In this document: positions 36,735 through 45,255 of the stretch, piece by piece
Position numbering within the stretch: the first letter of the stretch is position 1
How the letters are laid out: each line of letters opens with the position of its first letter
Notes under the pieces: generated by a model
What the model saw: the letters and a program-made list of their open reading frames with translations, nothing else
What the model was told of the DNA's origin: nothing
Databases searched by the model: none
Position numbers and translations under genes: made by a program
Assembly: GCF_005281475.1 (NCBI RefSeq)
Contig: NZ_CP040106.1
Coordinates: 935,501-999,500 of the forward strand
Reading direction: 5' to 3'
Source: Echinicola rosea
GTDB lineage: Bacteria > Bacteroidota > Bacteroidia > Cytophagales > Cyclobacteriaceae
Length of the DNA: 64,000 bases

Positions 36735-38348
36735 ATGAAAAGAACGATCCGGTTTTACGGTATCATCTTCTTGGTACTGATGATGGCATCCTGCACGGGT
36801 TCCAAAAAAGTCAGCCAAGCACCATCCCCTGCGCCATTGCCTGATGATAGGGCTCCCGAAGCGCCCACTGTCCCTGATGAACCAGCTGTAGATGCGTCAC
36901 ATCCAGAGGCATTGCCGATGTTTACAGCACCCGAGCGGGAAATGAGGGGCGTATGGATCGCCTCAGTAGCCAATATCGACTGGCCTACCGCTAGTACGGA
37001 CAGTTTCGAACAGCAGCAACGTGATTTTATCAAGATATTGGATTTCTATAAACAGCGAAATTTCAATGCGGTTTTCGTTCAGATAAGGGCTGCCGGGGAT
37101 GCCTTTTACCCCAGCAAATTGGCTCCATGGTCGCGGTATTTGACGGGGAAGGAAGGTAAAGCTCCAGCCACCGTCATGGATCCATTGAAGTGGATGGTAC
37201 AGGCCGCACATGAGCGAGGCATGGAATTTCACGCTTGGCTGAATCCCTACAGGGCTTCATTTAACCTGAATGTCGATGAGCTTAGCCCAGCCCATGACTA
37301 TTATCAACATCCTGAGTGGATGGTAAAATACGGCAGCAAACTTTATTATAACCCCGGCCTTCCGGCGGTAAGGACACATTTGACAGAGATCGTCAAGGAA
37401 GTGACCAGAAACTATGATGTGGACGGGATCCATTTTGATGACTATTTTTATCCTTACAAAATCAATGGGATCGAATTTGATGATAAAAAGGCCTTTAAAA
37501 AGTACAACAACGACCTTTCCCTGGCTGATTGGCGGCGCAGCAATGTGGATCAGCTTATCCAGGCTGTCAGCAGTGTCATCAAAGACGAAAAACCTTGGGT
37601 ACAATTTGGCGTGAGCCCTTTTGGCGTATGGCGAAATGCCTCGGTAGATCCCCGCGGTTCAGCGACCAAGGCCGGCCATACCAACTATGATGATCTCTAT
37701 GCAGATCCAATGGTATGGATGAAAAATGGCTGGGTAGATTATATTGCACCACAAATCTACTGGAGCTTGGATTTCCCTGCGGCCTCTTACAAAACGCTGA
37801 TCAAATGGTGGTCAGATAATGCCCATGGCACAAAAATATATGTGGGCAATGCCTCCTACAAAATCCGCAGCGATGCCGATAACAGCTGGGACAGCAGTTT
37901 TGAAATCCCCAACCAAGTAGCGCTGGCCCGAAACACCCCAGGCATCAAGGGAAATGTGTTTTTCAGGGCCAAGTCCATGATGGGCAATAACCGGGATGTG
38001 GCCAATTTATTACTCCAAAACAATTATACCACCCCTGTACTAACCCCCGCGCTCCAAGTGAGTTCCGGCATCATGCAAAACCTGCTGCCGGCAGTGGAGA
38101 GTTTCCACCTGGCAGACAGAGGACTGCAATTAAAAATCACCAATGCCTACTTGTCTGAGGCGGTGGTTCTTTTTGGCTTATCGCCAAATGGTAAATGGGA
38201 ACTTATAGAAAGTCAGCGCACAAGCGCTTCATTTGATGGGGAAACTTTTGCCTTCGATAGCTTTATGATCCAAAACTATCCCTATCTCGCTGTCGGATTG
38301 ATGGGTAATTACGGTGAAATGTCCCAAATGAAAGTCTGGAAGCCGTAG
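36735..38348 (+). CDS. GHL10-type (DUF187/YddW-like) family 10 glycosyl hydrolase-like lipoprotein
   Basis: The 537-residue lipoprotein has a lipobox near MMASC (Cys about 20), a proline-rich linker (about 30-60) and a TIM-barrel domain of the GHL10/DUF187 class: EMRGVWIASVANIDWPT, FVQIRAAGDAFY, HAWLNPYRA, DGIHFDDYFYPY and PQIYWSLDF. The C-terminal 100 residues are a beta domain. Such enzymes are thought to act on glycans, possibly peptidoglycan-related. It is 55 bp downstream of gldD and may be in the same operon. Confidence 0.88.
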   Translation: MKRTIRFYGIIFLVLMMASCTGSKKVSQAPSPAPLPDDRAPEAPTVPDEPAVDASHPEALPMFTAPEREMRGVWIASVANIDWPTASTDSFEQQQRDFIKILDFYKQRNFNAVFVQIRAAGDAFYPSKLAPWSRYLTGKEGKAPATVMDPLKWMVQAAHERGMEFHAWLNPYRASFNLNVDELSPAHDYYQHPEWMVKYGSKLYYNPGLPAVRTHLTEIVKEVTRNYDVDGIHFDDYFYPYKINGIEFDDKKAFKKYNNDLSLADWRRSNVDQLIQAVSSVIKDEKPWVQFGVSPFGVWRNASVDPRGSATKAGHTNYDDLYADPMVWMKNGWVDYIAPQIYWSLDFPAASYKTLIKWWSDNAHGTKIYVGNASYKIRSDADNSWDSSFEIPNQVALARNTPGIKGNVFFRAKSMMGNNRDVANLLLQNNYTTPVLTPALQVSSGIMQNLLPAVESFHLADRGLQLKITNAYLSEAVVLFGLSPNGKWELIESQRTSASFDGETFAFDSFMIQNYPYLAVGLMGNYGEMSQMKVWKP

Positions 38349-38426
38349 TTAAAAAACTCAGCCTGAACCTTTGGCACTTCTAAAGGCTCCCCTCAGCAAA
38401 CGTTGGATCATAAACCCGCTTTATCA

Positions 38427-39350
38427 ATGTCGTTTAGTTAAAGGGATTTTCCAATACGGATCGTCCATTGAGAAAATTATGGTTTTAGTCCATGGTCTTT
38501 TTAAACCGGTATAAAATGGATCCGCCTTGCAGGTATTGGGCGTTAAGAAATTAAAAAGCGGGTAGGCAAGAAGGCAGGCTTGTTTGACGAAATACTAGCC
38601 AAAAAGATGTTGACAGCTAGAAAAGGAGGAGTTTGCCTGCATGAGGGAAGGTTTTAATTTGGCTCTATATGGATTATAGTGGGTAAAGATATTATTCCGG
38701 TTAAATTAATGTTGATTCATGTTCCTTTTCAGTGGGCAATTTTCTATTCTGCCTTGAGGTATTTGACGTTAAGAAATCAAAGAAGTGGGCTGGAAAAAGC
38801 GCAGGCTTGTTTGACGTGAATCAGTACAAAAAATTGGTATGCTGCACAAATAGAGGAGTTTGCCTGCGTGAGTGCTGGCTTTGATTTTAGTCATATAGCT
38901 CACCGCAGCGGGTTTTTTTGGTTACGTTTTTCACCTGAAGGAAAAAAGTAACAAGGCAACAAGATGAAAGGCAAGCTAGAATTTGACATGCAAAGTAATA
39001 GTTACCCATAGTAAATCATATAGAACCTTTAATTTTAGGCCGATAGATGCACACCTGTGCGCCGTGGCGTAGCGGCAGGGTTTTTTGGTTACTTTTTTGA
39101 CCTGAAGCAAAAAAGTAACAAAGGTAAAGAGATCAAAACCATCTTGGAATTTAACAAGAAAAGTAATTAAACCAATATTTCCAGATACACACTCAGGGCG
39201 AACGCATTTAAAAAAGTATCCCAGTTTGAATATATCTGCTGTTCCTAATGTACAAATTGCGGTAAAGTGCCAGCGGCACGGATGATAGCTGCCCTACACG
39301 AAATTAACACTAAATGGTTTTGCCCTGGATACACACTAACTAAACGACAT
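38427..39350. repeat. Dispersed composite repeat, copy 1 (924 bp)
   Basis: This gene-free block starts with ATGTCGTTTAGTTA (38427-38440) and ends with its exact complement (39337-39350). Inside are a block beginning TCCGCCTTGCAGGTATTGGG (38521) with a diverged second version from about 38740, and a block with the hairpin GTTACTTTTTTG / CAAAAAAGTAAC (near 39087-39120), which also has a diverged version near 38918. Copies recur at 43.0 and 56.8 kb. The rest of the 38349-39595 gap holds the adjoining TATGCATTAG element and nothing coding. Confidence 0.8.
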
Positions 39351-39357
39351 GGCCCGC

Positions 39358-39518
39358 TATGCATTAGGAATCGTAATAAGAGCTGAAACTACAAGAAAAT
39401 CAGGCTGTTTGGAGATTGAATCATCCGCCGCGGCGGATGGTGAAATCGAAAACAGCAGTAAAGCAACTGATTTTGTCCGCCGCAGCGGATCAGGTCGCAA
39501 TAGATAGGCTAGTGCATA
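39358..39518. repeat. TATGCATTAG...CTAGTGCATA element, copy A
   Basis: A 161 bp non-coding unit with inverted ends (TATGCATTAG at the left, CTAGTGCATA at the right) and internal GC-rich palindromes such as TCCGCCGCGGCGGA. It sits 7 bp from the inverted end of the larger repeat. A closely similar unit is at 56602-56759, and a right-end fragment at about 42994-43012. Confidence 0.75.
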
Positions 39519-39529
39519 ATGCGAGATAA

Positions 39530-39571
39530 AAAAAGAGGCTGTCTCATATCCTGAAAGACAGCCTCTTTTTC
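39530..39571 (-). terminator. Terminator of the SSS symporter gene
   Basis: Perfect 15 bp arms AAAAAGAGGCTGTCT / AGACAGCCTCTTTTT with an 11-nt loop, 25 bp beyond the symporter stop on the minus strand. Confidence 0.92.
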
Positions 39572-39595
39572 TTTGTGCTCCATCAACTGTTCTTT

Positions 39596-41377
39596 TTAAA
39601 ACAGCTTGATTTTGTTCCAGCTTTTAAAGAGGATAAAGAAGCCAATGGCACTGATGACTGATGCGATGCTTGCAGAAAGTACATTGTCATAAAGCCAAAA
39701 GCCAATGGCAAACAAGGCAGAATAAATCGCTACAGAACCGGTCACCATCAGCCCGATTTCAAAAGGCAATTGGCCCTGCTCAGCCTCTACCTCAGGGTGC
39801 TTGTTCAGTACTTTTCGCCATCCGTAGGCTGCAGGCTTAACTTTTTTGTAAAAAGAAAGGAGTACCTCCTCTTTCTCGGGTTTGGTCACCAAGGTCACCG
39901 TCAGCCAAGTAGCGGTGGTAATACTCACCCCGTAAAGCAGCTTGAGGTATTCCATGCCTTCAGGGATATTGATAATATTGAATTTAGGGTTAATGGTCTC
40001 AAAGAAAATGGCCACGATAAAGGAAATGATCATGGCAGAGATTTCCGTGTAAGAGTTGATTCTCCACCAAAACCACCTGAGGATAAAGATGAGCCCTGTA
40101 CCGGCACCGATCTGCAGCAGGATATTAAAGGCCTCAAGTGCATTCGAAAGCGCCAATGCCAAAAGCGCAGCAAGTCCCATTAACACGACAGTGGATATCC
40201 TTCCCACATTTACCAACTCCTTATCTGAGGCATCAGGCTTCACAAAGCGCAAATAGAAGTCATTGACGACATAGGAGGAACCCCAGTTGAGATGGGTGGA
40301 AAGCGTGGACATCACGGCTGCGATCAAAGAGGCCAATACAATCCCTATCAGGCCCGTAGGCAAGTAGGTCAACATGGCCGAGTAAGCCAAGTCATTGCCC
40401 AGTTTGTCAGCAGGCATATGCGGGAAGGCTTTTTGCAAATCACTGATTTCTGGGAAGATGATCAATGAGGAAAGTGCAATGATAATCCACGGCCAGGGAC
40501 GTAGCGCATAATGGGCTACATTAAAGAAAAGCGTTGCCCCAATGGCGTTTTTTTCATTCTTCGCAGAGAGCATTCGCTGTGCAATGTATCCTCCACCTCC
40601 TGGCTCAGCTCCTGGATACCAAGTAGCCCACCACTGGATGGCAATGGGTACCAAAAGCATGGGGATTACTTCGTTCATATTGCTGAAGTCAGGGAAGAAT
40701 GATAGCTTATCGGAGACATTTGGGTGGGTCAATAGGTTTTCGAGGGAACCAATCTGTGGTAAATCAAGAATATAAATTGCCGCACCAATAGCACCGGCCA
40801 TGGCGATAAAGAACTGGAAGAAGTCCGTCAGCAAAACCCCTTTTAGTCCACCCAGCGAGCTGTAAATCACCGTCACGATCGAAGCAATCAGCAAGGTCTG
40901 CACCGGAGTCAATCCAAGCATGACACCACCAATCTTAATGGCTGCCAGTGAAACGGTGGCCATGATCATGATGTTAAAAAAGACGCCCAAATAAATGGCC
41001 CTAAAACCACGAAGGAAAGCAGCAGGCTTGCCGCCATAACGGAGTTCATAAAACTCCAAGTCCGTGGTGATCTCAGATCTTCGCCAGAGCTTAGCGTACA
41101 CAAATACGGTGAGCATACCCGTCAGGAGGAAGCACCACCATCCCCAGTTACCGGACACACCATTGACCCGGACGATGTCTGTCACCAGGTTGGGAGTGTC
41201 AGCAGAGAAGGTAGTGGCGACCATGGATACGCCCAAGAGCCACCAAGGCATGTTTCTTCCTGATAAGAAGAAGTCTTTAGAACTTTTACCGGCAGTTTTG
41301 GAGGTAAATATGCCTATCAGCAACGAAATGATGAAAAAGGCAGCTATTATACCCCAGTCGATAGGAGAAATGTTCAT
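39596..41377 (-). CDS. Sodium:solute symporter (SSS family)
   Basis: Sodium-driven inner-membrane transporter, probably for a sugar. The 593-residue protein has about 14 hydrophobic helices and family motifs such as the N-terminal FLSGRNMPWWLLGVSM, the loop EFYELRYGGKPAAFLRGF and the LIAAVMSTLSTHLNWGSSYV core. The length and C-terminal TM extension are usual for SGLT-like Bacteroidota proteins. It is divergent from an APH-fold kinase gene, and the pair suggests uptake plus phosphorylation of one substrate. Confidence 0.92.
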   Translation of the reverse strand: MNISPIDWGIIAAFFIISLLIGIFTSKTAGKSSKDFFLSGRNMPWWLLGVSMVATTFSADTPNLVTDIVRVNGVSGNWGWWCFLLTGMLTVFVYAKLWRRSEITTDLEFYELRYGGKPAAFLRGFRAIYLGVFFNIMIMATVSLAAIKIGGVMLGLTPVQTLLIASIVTVIYSSLGGLKGVLLTDFFQFFIAMAGAIGAAIYILDLPQIGSLENLLTHPNVSDKLSFFPDFSNMNEVIPMLLVPIAIQWWATWYPGAEPGGGGYIAQRMLSAKNEKNAIGATLFFNVAHYALRPWPWIIIALSSLIIFPEISDLQKAFPHMPADKLGNDLAYSAMLTYLPTGLIGIVLASLIAAVMSTLSTHLNWGSSYVVNDFYLRFVKPDASDKELVNVGRISTVVLMGLAALLALALSNALEAFNILLQIGAGTGLIFILRWFWWRINSYTEISAMIISFIVAIFFETINPKFNIINIPEGMEYLKLLYGVSITTATWLTVTLVTKPEKEEVLLSFYKKVKPAAYGWRKVLNKHPEVEAEQGQLPFEIGLMVTGSVAIYSALFAIGFWLYDNVLSASIASVISAIGFFILFKSWNKIKLF

Positions 41378-41732
41378 AATCTAGTAATGTCTTTTGATAA
41401 TGTTGACTGTAATCGCAAATCAGTTTTTGGTGACCATTTCCTTTGCACAAATCAGTTTTATAAAATTTTATAAATAACAAAACCCACTTAACAAAGAAAT
41501 TTTACTAATGTATTCATTTATTCACGAAATACAAAAAAAGTATTTCAATGCTCGTTGTATTCTTTTACCCAAAGAAAAGAAATATTCATGAAAAGATATA
41601 TTACAACATATATTTTTTATTTTTACGTTCGTTTTAAGTTATTGAATATTTCATATTCTTTTGATTTAGGACTTAAGAAACTAATTTAAATAAATCAGGT
41701 TACACATAGCTGACCTGCCCCTAGGGATAATT
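41378..41732. promoter_or_regulatory. AT-rich divergent promoter region (symporter / kinase)
   Basis: This 355 bp gap between the divergent starts is strongly AT-rich, especially 41500-41690. No gene, clear inverted repeat or fully spaced TTTG/TAnnTTTG promoter stands out to me. It presumably holds both promoters. Confidence 0.4.
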
Positions 41733-42818
41733 ATGGTTTTCCACAGCACTACAGACAACGTTATGACGATTATCGGTCAGCTTTTGGAAAGTTACGGCCA
41801 TGGCACCTTGGATGCCAAAGTAAGCCGATATGGTTCTGGCCATATTCATAAAACTTTTTTGGTGGATAGCCCAAAAGCACAATTCATTCTACAGAGTTTT
41901 AATCAAAAAGTCTTTCCTTATCCTGACCGAATAGCCGGTAACCTACAATTGGTCAAGGATCACCTGCGGGAAGATGAATTGGACTTCGAGCTTCCGCTGC
42001 CCATGAAAACCACCAAAGGGTCGCTTTTTTCAGAGCATGGGGAGCACTTCTATAGGTTGTTTCCGTTTGTGTCTGGTAAGTGCATCGATAAGGTAACAAA
42101 TCCCGAACAGGCGTATTTGGCTGCCCGTGCATTTGGCGGTTTTATCAAGGGGTGTTCTTCCATCAAATTAGATGGTATGCAAGAAGTAATTGAAGGATTT
42201 CACGATTTGGCCTTGCGTTACCGCCAGTTCGAAAATGCCTTGAAGAACACGCAACTAAACTTGGAAGGTGAGGTAAAAGAGTGGGTGGACTTCTATAAAA
42301 AGCAAGTCTTATTGGTTCGGAAATTTAAGCGCTTTGCCGAAACCCTTCCCCTCCGTGTCACCCACAACGACACCAAGATCAATAATGTCATTTATGCCCA
42401 AGACTTCAGTAAAATCAATGCGGTCATCGATCTGGATACGGTGATGACCGGATATGTATTCTATGACTTTGGGGATTTGGTGCGTACAGTGGCCTGTACA
42501 GAAGAGGAAGCATCTACCGATTGGCTCAATATAGATGTGGACCTGGGCAAGTACGCAGCCTTGCTCAAAGGTTTTGGAGAAGCATTAAACGGCGAACTGA
42601 CCGACCAAGAAAAGGAGTCACTTCCATTTGGTGGGGAAATGATGGCCTGTATCATGGGCCTCCGCTTTCTCACAGACTACCTCAACGGCAATATTTACTA
42701 CCCCATCAGTTACCCTGACCAAAACCTCCACCGGGCCAAAAACCAAGGCCTCTTGCTACGGGCTTTGCAAAGTAAGCGGGAGGAGATAGCAACATTGGCA
42801 GAGAAGGAGTTGGGCTGA
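41733..42818 (+). CDS. APH-fold phosphotransferase, probable sugar (N-acetylhexosamine-type) kinase
   Basis: The 361-residue cytoplasmic kinase has the aminoglycoside-phosphotransferase/choline-kinase fold: catalytic loop RVTHNDTKINNV (Asp base) and the metal-binding VIDLDTVM. The arrangement HND-x-K and DLDTVM closely resembles N-acetylhexosamine 1-kinases. With the sodium:solute symporter gene divergent beside it, sugar phosphorylation is more likely than antibiotic resistance. The start may be 41733 or the ATG at 41763 (MTIIGQLLE). Confidence 0.8.
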   Translation: MVFHSTTDNVMTIIGQLLESYGHGTLDAKVSRYGSGHIHKTFLVDSPKAQFILQSFNQKVFPYPDRIAGNLQLVKDHLREDELDFELPLPMKTTKGSLFSEHGEHFYRLFPFVSGKCIDKVTNPEQAYLAARAFGGFIKGCSSIKLDGMQEVIEGFHDLALRYRQFENALKNTQLNLEGEVKEWVDFYKKQVLLVRKFKRFAETLPLRVTHNDTKINNVIYAQDFSKINAVIDLDTVMTGYVFYDFGDLVRTVACTEEEASTDWLNIDVDLGKYAALLKGFGEALNGELTDQEKESLPFGGEMMACIMGLRFLTDYLNGNIYYPISYPDQNLHRAKNQGLLLRALQSKREEIATLAEKELG

Positions 42819-43023
42819 TATAAGTGATCAGTGTTTCGTTTTCAATAGGCTTCGTCCTGATAATGGGTTGGTTTGGGAAGCGATCATTGCACCGTTATAA
42901 AGGACCCTGTCAGAGCGTCTGGCAAATCTATCCAGTGCCAGATATGACCAAAAACTAAAGCAAAACAACTGATCTTGGAGTAGTTTCAGCCCTCAATAGA
43001 TAGGCTAATGCATTTTCTGGGCA

Positions 43024-43448
43024 ATGTCGTTTAGTTAAGAACATTTTCCAATACGGATCGTCCATTGAGAGAATTATGGTTTTAATCCATGGCCTTTTTA
43101 AACATGTATAAAATGGATCCGCCTTGCAGGTATTGGGCGTTAAGAAATTAAAAAGCGGGCAGGCAAGAAGGCAGGCTTGTCTGACGAAATACTAGCCAAA
43201 AAGAATGTTGGCAGCTAGAAAAGGTTTACCTGGCTTTAGACAGGAAGAGTTTGCTTGCAAGAGGGCAGGTTTTAATTTTAGGCCAATAGATGCACACCTG
43301 TGCGCCGTGGCGTAGCGGCGAGGTTTTTTGGTTACTTTTTTGACCTGAAGCAAAAAAGTAACAAAGGTAAAGAGATGAAAACCATCTTGGAATTTAGCAA
43401 GGAAAATAATAGAACCAATATTTCAGGTACACACTAACTAAGCGGCAT
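43024..43448. repeat. Dispersed composite repeat, copy 2 (425 bp)
   Basis: It starts ATGTCGTTTAGTTA (43024-43037) and ends TAACTAAGCGGCAT (43435-43448), a 12/14 match to the inverted end. It carries the TCCGCCTTGCAGGTATTGGG block at 43118 and the GTTACTTTTTTG / CAAAAAAGTAAC hairpin near 43330-43363, but lacks the internal tandem duplication of copy 1. A right-end fragment of the TATGCATTAG element precedes it. The remaining part of the gap, 42819-42990, shows nothing recognisable. Confidence 0.78.
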
Positions 43449-43465
43449 CGATAAACCGAGTTAAA

Positions 43466-43507
43466 CCAAAAAAAGGCTACTCCATATCCGGAGTAGCCTT
43501 TTTTTTT
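43466..43507 (-). terminator. Terminator of the susC-susD operon
   Basis: Stem AAGGCTACTCC / GGAGTAGCCTT with flanking A- and T-runs, 22 bp beyond the susD-like stop on the minus strand. Confidence 0.92.
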
Positions 43508-43528
43508 ATTTAATAGGTTTTTACGACT

Positions 43529-45235
43529 TTATTTAGCCCACCATAGCTTGGTTCCTTGCATGTCAGCACCTTGCATATCTATTGCGTCTTGGTAATTTTC
43601 CGGATTGGAAGCCTGAAGGCTACTTCCATAGCGGAGACGCTGAGGATAGGCACCAGCTGTAATGGTACCTGGTCCGTAAAGGTCATAGTCACTCACTCCG
43701 GCAGCCAAGGAAGCCGGATATCCCGTATCCCTTACAATTGCCCAAGCTTCATAACCATCTGTATAATGAGCAATCCATCGTTGTATAGCGACTTTTTCGA
43801 GATTTTCATCCACAGTACCGTCCAGCTGCGCGATCGGTTCGGCTGCAAGAAAAGCATCAATAGCAGCATCATCTACTGCCCAAACCCTCATCGCTTCTCT
43901 GATGCCCATTTGGTACATTTCCTGTGCATCACCGGAGCCGATACCTTTAAGTACTGCTTCGGCCTGTAGGAAATAAGCTTCCGCAGAAAGTAATACCGTC
44001 TCGGGCGTGGAAGTACCGCCTTGGTTTTTCTGCTGGATCACCAGATCACTTGGTTTGCTGAAAAACCCAAACTGCAGCAAAGAAGACATTTCACCACTGA
44101 GCCTTACAGGTTGGCCGATGAAATTGGTGTTTTCGGGCATGGTGACCACGATGGCGTCACCTTGATCATCCCAGGTATATTCAGCCTCTGATTCATCAAA
44201 AAGCTCCCTGAGAAAATTGGTCCGTTTAGGGAACAGGTTATATCCTTCCGCATCCTCAGACTCCTCTGGACGTGTAAGGGTAAATTCCCCTCCTTCAGCA
44301 GGATTGGCATACTGTGCCAATCGCGGGTCATTATTGTCCCTGAGGTAATCGATCAATTCACGTCCCAGCACCCAATCAGAACCTACTCCGAAATTATGCC
44401 ACACATCAGCATAGGTAGAGTAATCCCACTGGGAGATTTCCAGGTCCTTTTCGATCAAGGCACTTTCTCCTTCTGAAAGAAGAGGAGCTCCTAGGGCTTC
44501 ATTGATAGCTGCTTGGCTGAAGTCATCGCCTTCTGCCCCTTGCGCCCTCATGGCCATTTTCAGTTTCAGGGTATTGGCAAATCTTTTCCATTTCTGAAGA
44601 TCACCACCATAGATGACATCATTGTCACCAAGGTCTTCCAGGGCATCACCCGTGCTGGTATTGTCACCGATGGCCGCCATGGCTGCGTCAAGGTCTGCGA
44701 TGATGCCTTTATAAATGTCCATTTGCGCATCAAATTTTGGCAAAGAAACATTTTCATCTGTAAAAACCTCACTGTAAGGGATCATCCCAAAAGTATCAGT
44801 ATATAGCTGAAAATAGTGGCTCTTCAAGATCAGCACCACCGCATGGGTGAGCTCATTTTCAAAAGCACCACCTGGTGCCGTAAACTCCAGCAACTGCTTG
44901 ACCGTACCCAATAGGCCATTATAATGATCCCAAGCAGCATCCGTATAAGCCACGTTATACGAGTAGCCCAGTTCATCACTCCACCAGTTACCATTCTGTC
45001 CTAAGGTAAAATGGCCGGCATACCGGTCTGTATGCAGCAAATTTGCCCTCCAATAATTGTATCTGGCCGGAATGTATGGCCTGATCATCAATTCGGTGAG
45101 GAAATACCGTGCGCTGGCATCATCCTTGCCGATCAGGTTGGGATTAGTATTCATCTCCTCGAAATTGGAGGTACAAGCTCCCAAAGTCAAGGATGTCATC
45201 AGTCCCACTAATGTTGTTTTATGTAAAATATTCAT
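43529..45235 (-). CDS. SusD/RagB-like surface glycan-binding lipoprotein
   Basis: Outer-membrane lipoprotein that forms a lid on its SusC partner and captures oligosaccharide or other nutrient. The 568-residue product has a signal peptide with lipobox LGAC (Cys about 20), then the NTNPN motif and a mostly helical SusD-like_2-type body, with TPR-like segments such as LSAEAYFLQAEAVLKGIG. It is directly downstream of the susC-like gene (20 bp). No glycosidase, sensor or sulfatase gene is coupled to it, so the substrate cannot be inferred. Confidence 0.93.
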   Translation of the reverse strand: MNILHKTTLVGLMTSLTLGACTSNFEEMNTNPNLIGKDDASARYFLTELMIRPYIPARYNYWRANLLHTDRYAGHFTLGQNGNWWSDELGYSYNVAYTDAAWDHYNGLLGTVKQLLEFTAPGGAFENELTHAVVLILKSHYFQLYTDTFGMIPYSEVFTDENVSLPKFDAQMDIYKGIIADLDAAMAAIGDNTSTGDALEDLGDNDVIYGGDLQKWKRFANTLKLKMAMRAQGAEGDDFSQAAINEALGAPLLSEGESALIEKDLEISQWDYSTYADVWHNFGVGSDWVLGRELIDYLRDNNDPRLAQYANPAEGGEFTLTRPEESEDAEGYNLFPKRTNFLRELFDESEAEYTWDDQGDAIVVTMPENTNFIGQPVRLSGEMSSLLQFGFFSKPSDLVIQQKNQGGTSTPETVLLSAEAYFLQAEAVLKGIGSGDAQEMYQMGIREAMRVWAVDDAAIDAFLAAEPIAQLDGTVDENLEKVAIQRWIAHYTDGYEAWAIVRDTGYPASLAAGVSDYDLYGPGTITAGAYPQRLRYGSSLQASNPENYQDAIDMQGADMQGTKLWWAK

Positions 45236-45255
45236 AATTGGCTCGTTAAGGGAAA

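Noticed and set aside
41733..42818. Aminoglycoside resistance gene
   Set aside because: The catalytic-loop pattern and the adjacent sodium:solute symporter fit a sugar kinase better; no resistance context is present.
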